Part shown: positions 47,701 through 59,700 of the stretch, piece by piece | Numbering within the stretch: the first letter of the stretch is position 1 | How the letters are laid out: each line of letters starts with the position of its first letter | Assembly (NCBI GenBank): GCA_037176725.1 | Contig: JAZBRS010000050.1 | Location: 15,642,001 to 15,706,000 of the forward strand | Direction: 5' to 3' | From: Posidonia oceanica | Lineage: Eukaryota > Streptophyta > Magnoliopsida > Alismatales > Posidoniaceae | DNA: 64,000 nucleotides | The notes under the pieces: model-generated | Databases searched by the model: none | What the model was told of the DNA's origin: nothing | The model's input: the letters and a program-made list of their open reading frames with translations, nothing else | Program-made: the position numbers and the translations under genes

Positions 47701-50700
47701 TTTTCGAGGTATACGAGCAGTTGTTCACCATTCGTCAAGGTGAACGTTCAGTATAGGAACACTTCACTCATTTACGTGTCTTACTTGATGAACTGGAGAT
47801 GTATCAACCTCTTACGGACGATGTCAGTCAGATGAAGAGGTATCGAGAAGAGTTTGCAGTGTCTATCTACCTCTTCAGCCTAAATTCAAATCTCAGTTCA
47901 CAAATTCACAGACAGATTTTAGGTGCAGACAGTCTTCCAGATCTACACACAGTTTTCTCCAAGTCGTTACGAGTTTCCATAGGACCTTCTGCTTCCACTT
48001 CTACTTCTACTTCTACTCCAGAATCATCTGCAATGGCTGCTACTAGGGGACGTGGCCGTGGAGGTTCTCGTGGCAATGGACGAGGCCGTTCTGATAGTGG
48101 TGGATGTCTCAAGTATACACATTGTGGCAAACTAGGACATCGAACTGACCGATGTTGGGATCTGATTGGCAGACCACAAACAGCGCATGTTACTACAGAG
48201 TCTCCACCTGTCGCTCTAACCAATGATGATCAGACTTTTATTGTTTCTCAGGCTAACTATGAGCGGCTCCTACAGCTACAGGTTACTGATTCCGCTACCA
48301 CTGCAACGCAAGCAACTTCCTCAGGTACTAGTGCTTTCCTTGCATCTAGGCAACCTTCCTGGATTATTGATTCTGGTACCTCCTCACACATGTCAGGTAC
48401 AAAAAGTCTGTTTACTAGCTTGTCTTAACTTTCTGATATTCAGTCAGTAGCAATTGCTGATGGCCGATCTTTTCCTGTCTCTGGTGAAAGGATTGTGCAA
48501 GTCTCTTCACAACTACCTCTTGAACATGTTCTTTTTGTACCTGATTTCCTATTAATTTGCTTTCAATTAGTGCCATTACTAAACAATTACGTTGTTCTGT
48601 CACTTTTTTCCTTTTTCATTGTACCTTTCAGGATTGCAGACGGGGAGAAGGATTGGTTTGAACCGTGAGCGAGGAAATGGTGTGTACCAGCTGGTTCCCG
48701 ATGATATACCTCGAGAATTAGCATCTGTGGCATCTACATCTGAGTCTTCCACCATTTGGCACTACCGGTTAGGTCATCAGTCTCATCAGAAGTTACAACA
48801 GGCTTTACCGTGGTGTTCTGTGTTCCAGTTTGATTGAGTCGTGTCAGTTAGGTAAGCACCATCGTGCTTCATTTAAAAACTTGCGTCTTGTATCGAGTCC
48901 TAATTTATTTGAGTTAGTTCATTGTGATGTCTGGGTTCCGGCCAGAGTTCCGTCAGTATCTGGTCATAGATATTACATAGTTTTTTTTTATGATTTCTCG
49001 AGAGCATCTTGGGTCTATTTGCTTAAAGACCGTGGTCATATTTATGATGTACTCAAAACTTTTCTTTCAGAAATAAAAAATCAGTTTGATATTACTCCAA
49101 AGTTTTTGCGTACTGATAATGCTCTTGAGTTTGTCCAAACAAAAATTACATCTTTTTGTGCTTCATTAGGCATTATACATCAGACTTCATGTCCTCATAC
49201 TTCACAACACAATAGGGTCGCAGAGCGTAAGCATAGACATATTTTGGATGTTACTCGTATTATCATGTCATATATACATGTCCCAAAATATTTGTGGTCT
49301 GATGCTGTCCTTACAGCCACATACCTCATAAATAGAATGCCTTCTGGTCCTCTAGGGGGTGAGGTTCCTATCCGTCGTCTTAAGCCTGACACATGTTTGT
49401 TCCCTATAACTCCTCGGGCTTTTGATTGTGTGGCTTTTGTTCAGGATCTATCCCCTGGTCTAGACAAGTTGTCTCCTAGGTCCATAAAATGCATCTTTGT
49501 GGAGTATTCTAGAACTCAAAAAGGTTATCGATGTTTTCATCCTCTTACTTGGCGGCATTTTGTCTCGGCTGATGTTACTTTTTTTGGGTCTATGCATTAC
49601 TCTGATGTGTCTCCAACTCCAGTTGAGTCTGTTCCCCTTCCATCTGTGGTTGAGCGTCAGGATGTCGTGTCTTCAGAAATCTCCACTGTGCATACACAGG
49701 TTTTGCAGGCAGATCGCCCCTTGTAGGTATATCGTCGTCACCAGAGCACACCAGCACCTCTTTCGACCGAATCAGACTCCTCTACAGCTGCAAATCCGCC
49801 CCCCAGCCCCTCAGACATTCCTATTGCCCTTCGAAAAGGTAGTCGCTCACTGCTCATCTAATCTCCAATTTTGTATCTTATGCCTCTCTTCACCCTCGAT
49901 TCCGTAGTTTTGCATTGTCTCTTTCTTCATAGTCCATTCCTAGGAATCATCAGAAGACACTGTCCCTTCCTCATTGGAAGGCTGCAATGGATGAGGAGCT
50001 TGCTGCATTGACCACTCGTGGTACTTGAGAGTTAGTGACTCGCACTGTTGAGGCTACAGTAGTCACCTGTAAATGAGTATACACGATCAAGTATAAGGCA
50101 GACGACAGCATTGACAGATACAAGGCCCGACTGGTTACTTGAGGCTTCACTCAGACATATGGCATTGACTATGTAGAGACTTTTTCTCCTGTCACCCATC
50201 TGAATTCTATCAGGGTTATTCTATTTATAACTATCAACCACTCTTGGGAGTTATGCCAGTTGGATGTCAAGAATGCCTTCTTATATGGAGATCTGACAGA
50301 GTCTACGCTTATAGAGTAACCTACGGGTTATGTTGCTCAGGGGGAAGATCGTGTGTGCAAACTAAAGAAGGCGATTTATGGACTCAAATAGAGTCCCAGA
50401 CATAGTTTGAGAACTTCAGTCAGGTGGTTCTAGCTGATGGATTCCAGAAGTGTGTCGTTGATCATTCAGTCTTTTACAGGAAGACTACTAGTGGTTGTGT
50501 TATTCTGACAGTATATGTGGATGACATATTGGTGACAGGCAGTGATGTAAAGGGCATTGCAGAGATCAAACAACATCTTCACACTCACTTTGTCACAAAA
50601 GATATGGAAAAGCCATGTTATTTCCTTGGGATTGAGTTCGCCTATGCAAATTGAAGAATAGCACTATACAGAAAAAATATGTCCTAGATCTCCTACAAGA

Positions 50701-53700
50701 AACAGGCCTTCTAAGGTGTAAACCAGAAAACACACCTATCGAGCAGACACCTATGTTCTAGGATACCAGCTCGGATTTGTTAGAGGATCCTAGTCAGTAC
50801 AGATGATTAATCGGGAAACTCATCTATCTGACAGTGACTCGACCTGATATCTCATATGCAGTCAGTCTTCTCAACTAGTTTATGCATAAGCCTAGGAGAG
50901 TACACTGGACTGGAGCCCTTCGTGTCCTGTCTTATGTTAAATGTGCTCTAGGGAAAGGTCTAGTCTACAGGAGGAATGGTCACAAAAGAATCATGACTGA
51001 TTCAGACTCAGGATATGCAAGAGATCGTGGGGACAGAAAATCCACATCTGGCTTCTGTACTTATGTAGGAGACAATCTTGTCACCTGACGAAGCAAGAAG
51101 TAGAATGTGATGTCAAGGTCCAGTGCAGAGGCAAAGTATAGGCCCATGGCACAAACAACTTATGAGATGATATGGATCAAGTCACTCTTGGAGCAGCTTG
51201 GTTTCGATGTTGAGCTTCCCATGTCCATGTCTTGTGATAACCAAGCTGTTATATTCATTGCAAACAATCCCACCTTCCATGAGCGCACGAAGCACAATGA
51301 GGTTGACTGTCACTACGTGAGAGATCTTGTGATTCAGGGGGTTATTTCTACACCTTACACTCAGTCTTCAGAGCAGTTGGCAGATATATATATCTTCACC
51401 AAAGGCTTAAGGATTGATGTTTTTCAGTCTTTATGTATCAAGCTGGGCATGATTGATATGTATGCTCCAGCTTGAGGGGGAGTGTTAGAGATCATGTATA
51501 TATAGATGTAGTTAGTCTATATGGGTAAATGGGTTGTTGGATATCCAGTCAAGTCTAGGGTATCTAATATACTCTATATATATGTAACTACACAAGATCA
51601 ATAAGATATACTCTTTTATCTCCCTATTCTCTATCTTCTACAGGCTCAACGATAGACGGTAAAGGAAGACACTCGACTTCAGATATAGTTCCATCAAAGT
51701 ACGACTAAGACTCAAAAAAGGTGACATTGATAAATACAAAATATAGTTTAGTGGGAGGATAAAAACACCTACAGCCCCGCTGAGTCCTAGAGTAACCTAT
51801 GAACACACTTGATAGACCTGGGAGACAACTTATCAATCCTAAACAAAGGCAACACACCCAAAAATCCGAGGAGTTCAAGGAAAAAGTTCAGCATCTGCTC
51901 GAAGACACCGAAGAGGAACCTCACTCCCTAAAAAGGTAGAGAATACCCTATTTATCAGATAAGAAGCAGTAAGGACAGCATCAGACCATAGGTATTTTGG
52001 AATATGCATCTGTAACATAATGGTGCGCGTGACATAAAAGATATATTTGTGTTTTCGCTCAGTAACACCATTTTGTTGAGACGTGTGGAGACAAGTAGCT
52101 TGATGTATAATTCCCAAAGAGGCACAATAAGACTGAATACTGGATTGAACAAACTCAAGGGCATTGTCCGTGTGCAAACATTTTGGAGTAACAGCAAACT
52201 GAGTTTTTATTTCATTAATAAAAATTTTGAGTACATCAAGGACATGACTACGATCCTTATGTAAGTAAACCTAAGACGCACGTGAAAAATCATCAATCAA
52301 AACAATGTAATAACGAGAACCAGACTGAACTCTAGTTGGACCCAGATATCACAATGGACTAACTCAAAAAAATGTTGACTCGACGTAAGACGTAGACGCC
52401 TAAAAGTAGCACGATGGTGTTTACGCAACTGACATGACTCACAATCAAAAGTAGACACAGAAAACTAAGGCAAAGCTTGTTACAACTTCCTGTGAGAGGG
52501 AGACCTCGCCAGTAGTGCCACAGAATGGACGGCTCGGAAGTAGACACCATAAATGCTAATCCTCGTGGTATATCGTCACTAACCATTAGATACACGCCAT
52601 GTCCTCGCTCACAACTCAAATCAATCCTCCTTCTCGTCTGTAAATCCTGAAAAGTGCAATAGAATGGAAAGAATGTCACATAACAAAGCAACTATTTTGT
52701 AATGACACTGATAGAAAGGAGATTAATTGGAAAGTCAGGTACATATAGGACATTTTCTAATTTAAGTTGGGAAGAGGCCTGCACAACTCCTCCATTAACA
52801 TGATAAGAACGGCCATCAGCGATAGCAACTGAACGGATATCAGAAAACTGAGATAAACAAATAAAAAGGGTTTTTGTACTTGACATATGAGCGGAGGTAC
52901 CTGATTCAATGATCCAAGAGTTATCCCTAGAGACTAGGAGGACACTAGTACCTGAAGAAGTAGCATGAGATGTTGTGGTGTTGGAGTCAGTGACCTGTAG
53001 CTGTAGAAGCTGCTCATAATCAGCTTGGGAAATGATCACAGTTGGATCATCATTGGTGAAGGTGGTGGGTGAAGTCTCTATAGTGACATGTGTCGTCGAT
53101 GGTCGACCAATCTTATTCCAACACCTGTCTACTCGATGTCCCATCCGTCCACAATGCGTGTAACAAGGACATCCTCTGCTGTCTCCACGCCCCCCACGAT
53201 CGCTCCTTCTAGGGCTACCTCGCCCCCGACCATGTGTAGCTACCATGGCTGACTGATCTGATACTGGGGCAGGTGTGGCTGTGGATATACGTAGAATCCT
53301 AGCAAAGGTAGTCTGCAAATCTGGAACACTAAGATCTATCCCCGAATCTGGGAGCAGAGATCTAGGTTCAGACTGGATAAGTAGACTGCAACGGCGAGTT
53401 CCTCACAATACCATCTCATCCAGCTAATGTCGGCGGTCAGAGGTTAATAGACATCGAGTTCATCGAGTAATGCACGAAGGACTGTAAAATGCTCTTGAAC
53501 CGAACGATCGCCTTAAAAGACTCTCGAGATGTTCTTCTCGTGGCCATATGTGAGTCGTAATGTATCCCAAATCTTCTTAGTCAGGTGTAACATCATAACT
53601 CCCCGTGCAACTGTAGGCTCCATACTATTTACCAACCATAAAACAATGGTCGCATCATCAGCATACCAATCGTTATATATATTGGCTTCGCTGTCGGGAG

Positions 53701-56700
53701 GAGGTTCTGTGAGATACTTTAACTTTCGATGGGTTGCTACGAAAGTCTCAAAACTCTATGCTCAAAGGAGGTAGTTCTTGCCATTAAGCTTCTAAGAGGT
53801 CCCACTAAGATTCTTCGCAACTACTCGCGAGATGCCATAAGAACAACACGAGGAAGGTTGGATCATAAGGAGAAAAACGGACTGGATCACCAACGGGGCA
53901 GCCGGACTGCTGCACCTACACATGTGGACTTGACAGGTCTATACTGGAAACGACGTATGATCTTGGGGCAGTCTAAGACATGGATCTAAACAGTGATGTG
54001 ACTGCCAACATCACTATACAGGAGAGGAGGACCAGCCGACTGTGTAGGGGAAAGGAGGCCCGTCGGTGGCTGTGAGAAAGGAGGAAAGGCCGGAAGTAGG
54101 TGGCGGGTGAGGAGAAGGTGCTGGACAGGGACTCGACAGCTGTAGGAAGGGCCGACCCTACCGATGGCTATGGGAGAGAGCCCCGCAGGGGCTATTGCCG
54201 GTGGGAGAGAGCCCTGTTGGGGCTGTCGGCTGCGAGAGAGGGCCTCGTTAGGGCTGTCGGCGGCGGGAGAGAGCACCACTGGGGCTATTGGCTGTAGGAA
54301 AAGACCTCGTTGGGGTTGTCGACGGTGGGAAAAGGCTCCAAAATTGCTGCCAACGGCGGGAAGGGATGGGAGTGGTGGTACTAGCGGCGAGAAAGGGTCT
54401 TGGTGGTGTCGCTGGCTAGGGTTAGGGTTAGGTTTTCTCCTGGTGCTCTGGTACCATGTGAGAATCAAGAGAATAAAAGTGTATTTTACTAATGAGCATA
54501 AGAGTACATATAAATAGGGTTATTAGACATCCTAAACTAAATAGATATCCAATAATCCGTCTAACTAATAAGACCCTAATACATGATATAACTCTATAAC
54601 TCTAACAGATAGATTTTCATTCCACGTCACAAAATTTGATCCTAACCCATAAATTTAGGGATAACCATCCCAAGTTAATAGTGCTATCCTTAACATATCC
54701 CAGTTCATTTAGTTTGTCCCCCAGTCCATACAGAGGCTCTGAACCTTAGTTGTGTACTTCAAAATATGTAAATAATGCAGTAAACCGTCCTATCCAAACT
54801 TGGAGCTTTGCATGTTACAAATTTCCAGACGGCACTGTCAAAAGACAAAAGAAACCACTAGCCTTGGTAAATTGTTTGTCCAACCCCCCTTATGGTATGT
54901 TTTTTTTTATAGTGGAGATTTCAAGTACAATTTTTCAATTTTTCTACTTCACCTCAAAGTTATACAAGAAAAGACCAATACACTGCATAGTGCACAATCA
55001 TACTTTTCTAGAATACACTTTTTACTTCTTTACTTTGCGACAACATATACTAGAAAACACCAACACTCTGAGTGCTCAATCATACATATGTACAGCTAAT
55101 GCAGATAACTGGTAATACAAAGAAAATACCATGTGTTATAAGTTTACACTGGAAATTGATGTCATAGCATAAACACACAGAATCTTGACTTATTCATGAC
55201 CAACTTATTGCAAATAAACAATAAAAGTTGTTTTCTTCGCAATAGAATTAGTAACTTGATTGACAGAGCAAATTATGTGGTTACTTCCAATTTCCAATGA
55301 TTTCTTCTTGTCAAAGGCATGATTTTCACTTGAAATATGAAAGTTTATAACAAAAAGTAAAAAACAAACAGTCGGATGTAGCCTACAACATCAAATAAAT
55401 GAATTTATTATTTTACACCTAATGAAATTTCTCAAAGGTTACATGTCAGAAACAGAAGTCGAGTCTCCGAAATCCTGAATATTTCCCTTGTAAAGTCTAC
55501 TGTTTCTTTTCAGCAAACAGAAGTACACTTCAAAGTTCAGTCAATATCTGAATGTGAGCAGAAGCAAACAATACAGCTACCTCAAACCGAGTAGCAGTTC
55601 CTGCAGGTATATTCAGCCGCATGCCATAGGCTTTCTCTCGATCAAATACCAAGTAGGGGTTCACCTCAATGAAGTGATAATGGCTGCCAACCTGAACCCA
55701 AAAAAAACATCAAATCAATGGCCTGTATGATGAATGCAAATTTCCATCAGATCAGCATGTATAATTGCAATTAAAGGGGCAACATATAATGAAAAGTAGA
55801 AGTGGCATGGTGCTGTATTAAAAATGCTTGGTATCCCTAATCTCACTTTCTGCTTTCCATATGTTTACAGAGAAGCCAATTGACACCATGAAATTGGAGA
55901 GCTGGTAATAAGCAAATTCTATACATATAGAAAAAGTTGTACCTTTTCATAGGCATTTATTAAGCAGTATAATACTACGATATGTCTCTACTCAAAGGTA
56001 TTGAAGAAAAAAATGAACGATGAATATTGTCCAAGTAATGTACCTGAATTGGCCTGTCAGCTTTGTTGATGACTTTAAGTACTATGGCTCTCCTTCCAAT
56101 ATTAAGCGTAATATTTCCAGCTCCAAAGATTAACTCACCGGGAATGTTGCTGGTGGCATCTCCAGAAAACTTATCAAGTGAAGGGACTGCAAAATCCTTC
56201 TTCTAATCAGTTCCTTGTTGAAGTATAAGCAAAGGAGTCACTAAGGTTGTGTTTGGCAATGATTTTGGCAATTACATTCTGATGGGAATTCTTTTTTAGC
56301 CAAAATGGTGATCAAATGAAAAAATGAGCCAACTTAATCCCAAAAGCTGTCTCAGCTTATGCTATAAAAATATTCAACATAAGCCTTTTTTAATTCAAAA
56401 GGTGGAGTGGTGATCTTTTAGCCACAAGCCAGACGTTGTGGAAAAACCATAAGCCAAAATTGTTACCAAATGTAACCTAAGTATTAGTTCTTAAAATCAG
56501 GTTGACAACTTCATTCAAAACATTCAGTTATGTACATAAGTATGGAGATTGGGATGCATGTATCATAAAAAAGTATCCAGCCCAGTGACAGTGAGCACTG
56601 GACAATGGCACAGTTACACCAAACAAGGTAGCAGGTCCATAGGGGTGTATGAATGCTATAGACAAGATTTTGACCTCCTCCCTAAAATAAGAAATTATTG

Positions 56701-59700
56701 TTTAATATTTTTTCCTAATAAATGAAATTATCACATAATAAAGTATATGTGGTAAAAATCGTTATAATTGGATTACCAAAGCTCCTTGATCTAAATGTTT
56801 CAATTTTTAACAAATTATAGTAAGTTTAAGTCATTAAACGTTAACATATTTAATCAATGATAAAAATTACTTGGGTTAATATGAAGTAGAGTATATGTTA
56901 TATTAACAGGTGGATAAAAAGAAGGTAAATTCAGATTTTATTTTTTATCAAAAAAGTTAAGAAAATGTTTTGCTACAGCCAAGATGGTTGTAGCATTACT
57001 ACAGTTCCATTTAGGTGATAAGTTAAATGCAACCATTAGAAAAAAGGAACAGGTATCTATTTGTCGTTCTATTTAATTTGGAATGGTTGCTTCCAATGAC
57101 GAGCCAATAAAAGAGCTTAAAGTCCCATAAACTTTAGAGAATTTGAGTGTGGGAAGAGGAGAATGGTTTCACTTTTGGGAAGACCGGATTGGCCCATCTG
57201 CTTTGAAGTTGTCATTTCTATGGAGATTCATGGATGTTATGAGCACACTAATGACGTGATTGACTGGGATTGCTGGTGTCATTTCTGTCACTTCTTGATT
57301 CACATTGTCTAAGAGGGTTGTCACTAAAATCCTGATTCTCTAACCTGTAAGGAAAAAAATGACTTTTCCTCTGTTAAATCTCTCTTTCAGGTATCACAGG
57401 TGGAGGTACTTCATTTGTCTGTACCAAAATGATTAAGCAAAAGGCACATTCCAACCAAGATTTTAAGTGTCAAGATCTGCATAATGATGTTCTCACAGGG
57501 TTGGCACTGAAAAGAAGACGTTTCTGTGTTGTGAGCAAATGCTCTTTTTGTCATCTTAAGGAGGAGATTTTTGGCATCTCATATTTCGATGCCAAACTGT
57601 GGTTGTACGGTAGAATGTCTTACTTGGAGACCAATTCTTTACATGTTCGATTGTCACGAGATCGGGGTGTTTACTTGGAAGAAGCTTGCTTGGTGGGGGA
57701 AAGTAAGAAAGCCATTTGGATCTCTTCCTCAAGTAATTTTGTGGCTAAGATGGTTGGAAAAAAAAGATCCAAGCATTGCTTGTGGAGATTCTGCACAAAG
57801 CCGTGAAGATTGTCGCTGTGTCAACTCTGTCTCTTGACAGGCTTACTTCATTGCTTAGCTCGAAACCCTCTTGGTGATCTGAGGGAGTTGGGGACTTTTT
57901 GTTCTCTTCTTCTTTTCTTTGTTTTGCCTTCTCCTAGATCTTTCATTTAGTTCTTCTGCTTGTTGCCTTTTCTTTTCTCTCATTGTTTGATAAGAGCTTG
58001 TAATTTCTCCCTTCAACGGTTTTGAAAATTTTTTTTTTCTTCTGATCACGCAAAAAAACAAAGGACCTAAAGTATACTGACTTCGCAAGGATAAAGAAGA
58101 CGTAGCAGATTGGCTCTGCAATTGAGTGAAAGGTTGCATTGGATTATTCCATTAAAGGATGAGAAACATGCACTAGCATTGGAGAAGTGTCAACTTTATA
58201 AAAAAGAAGTATCACATCTCTACAAACAAATCATAGAAATCAATGTGTAGAGAAATCATATTGGATACTATTAGAGATTAGAGAGTATAATAATATAGAG
58301 GGATTGCATATATATAAGTATAACTAGATGGTATCCTAATACATGAATATCCAATAACTCATATAACACCCATATCCATAAGATATATCCAATAATATCT
58401 CTAATACTCCCCCTCAAGCTGAAGTATATATATTAATCATACCCAGTTTGTTATAAAGAGACTCAAGCACCCCAACACCCAATTCTTTTGTGAAGATGTC
58501 TACAAACTGTTAGGAAGACGGTGTGTAGGGAGTGGCAATGATCCCTCTCATCACAATATCACACACGCAGTGGTAGTCAACCACAATGTGTTTTGTCTAC
58601 TCATAAAAAATTGAATTGTTGACAATGAAAATTGCTATTTGGTTATCACAATGCACATGCATAGGAGTTTTTACAGTAAAACCAAACTTCACTAACAAGG
58701 ACATGAGCTACATTAATTCACAAACTGTCTGTGCCATCGAGCGGTACTCTACCTCTACACTAGATCTAGAGACAATCTTTTGCTTTTACTTCGTCAAGTA
58801 ACTAGATTGCCTCCCACATCTGTGCAATACCCTAAGGTTGACTTTCTTTCTCCTTTGTCACTTACATAACCTGAATATAAATAAACTTCTACTTCACACT
58901 TGCCAAGAGAGCCTTTGATGTAAGCTAATACACGTAGTGCACCCTGCTAATGGACAATCCTAGGTTCATACATAAACTGACTAAGAAGGCCTACTACATA
59001 AGAAATATATGACCAAGTAACTGCCAAATAGATCAACTTCTCATTCAGCCTCTCCAGAGTCATCCCAAAAACCTGAATTCTGGTCGATAAAAGTACTTTC
59101 TGATTTGCACTCAAGGAGACCTGTTTCTTGTAGGAATATAAGAAAATGCATTTTATTACCAAAGATATGGGCAAACCCAGATATTTTATGGGAATTGAGT
59201 TTGCATATGGCAAGAATAGAATGGCCTTATCCCAAAGGAAGTATGCATGTTAGATATTAGAGAGAATAATAATGTATATCTTATTACTAGGAGAGGGACT
59301 ACATATATATAGATATGAATAGAATACATGGATATCCAATAACTCATATAACACCCATATACATAAGATATATCCAATAATATCTCTGACAGATACTATA
59401 CGAAGGGACTCTAATATCCTTGAAATATCAAGGTATACATTAATGGATATAATTTTGCATGTATTTTCTTAGCAGTAATGAGTGGCATGCTCAGTTAATC
59501 ATCTTAAATGTCATGATTCCAAACTGCTCCAAAGCAATCTTGAAGCATTACCACATTCTCAGCCTCTACAAAATTTACAGAAATCAAGGTATACAAATAT
59601 CATATGTTAATAGTGCAGATACAAACTTGGAGGCCCTAGTATGTTTGTGACTTCGAAGTATATTAAATCTTCTAAAATTTTCAAGCATACTAAGAAATAT

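Larger units (their letters stand above)
46730..51642 (+). mobile_element. Ty1/copia retrotransposon D, complete, nested in copia C
   Basis: Two 160-bp LTRs (46730-46889 and 51483-51642) with about four differences (2.5 percent). Perfect target duplication GGCTC (46725-46729 and 51643-51647). Plus strand, opposite to its host element C and to urease. Primer site TGATACCAGAGC at 46890; purine tract GAGGGGGAG before the 3' LTR. Full domain order gag-protease-integrase-reverse transcriptase-RNase H in 4913 bp. Despite the young LTRs, pol carries at least a dozen stop codons, nearly all of the C-to-T or G-to-A kind. Confidence 0.95.
44844..54607 (-). mobile_element. Ty1/copia retrotransposon C, interrupted by copia D
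   Basis: LTRs 44844-44995 and 54457-54607 (152 and 151 bp, about 5 percent different by eye). Perfect target duplication GATAG (44839-44843 and 54608-54612). Minus strand. Copia D (46730-51642) splits it in the linker between integrase and reverse transcriptase. Without D the element is about 4.85 kb. All domains are present in order but broken by stops and frameshifts. Its LTR (ACTAATGAGCATGAGAGTAC) is shared with copia E at the right edge, so C and E are one family. It lies only 16 bp from copia F. Confidence 0.94.
58269..59391 (-). mobile_element. Copia deletion derivative H (1.1 kb) with an internal inversion
   Basis: Two LTR-like blocks, 58269-58406 and 59248-59391, share CCAATAACTCATATAACACC and TAAGATATATCCAATAATAT. 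The element is flanked by a perfect 5-bp duplication GATAC (58264-58268 and 59392-59396). The left LTR now starts TA rather than TG. Inside, on the minus strand, RNase H remnants (about 58980-58420) follow a short reverse transcriptase piece ([28 protein letters not shown]). The segment at about 59150-59247 is inverted relative to these. Gag, protease, integrase and most of reverse transcriptase are gone. Confidence 0.88.

Noticed and set aside
54750..55115. 121-codon plus-strand open frame in the intron before exon 3
   Set aside because: No motif, AT-driven composition, lies antisense in a urease intron; treated as chance.
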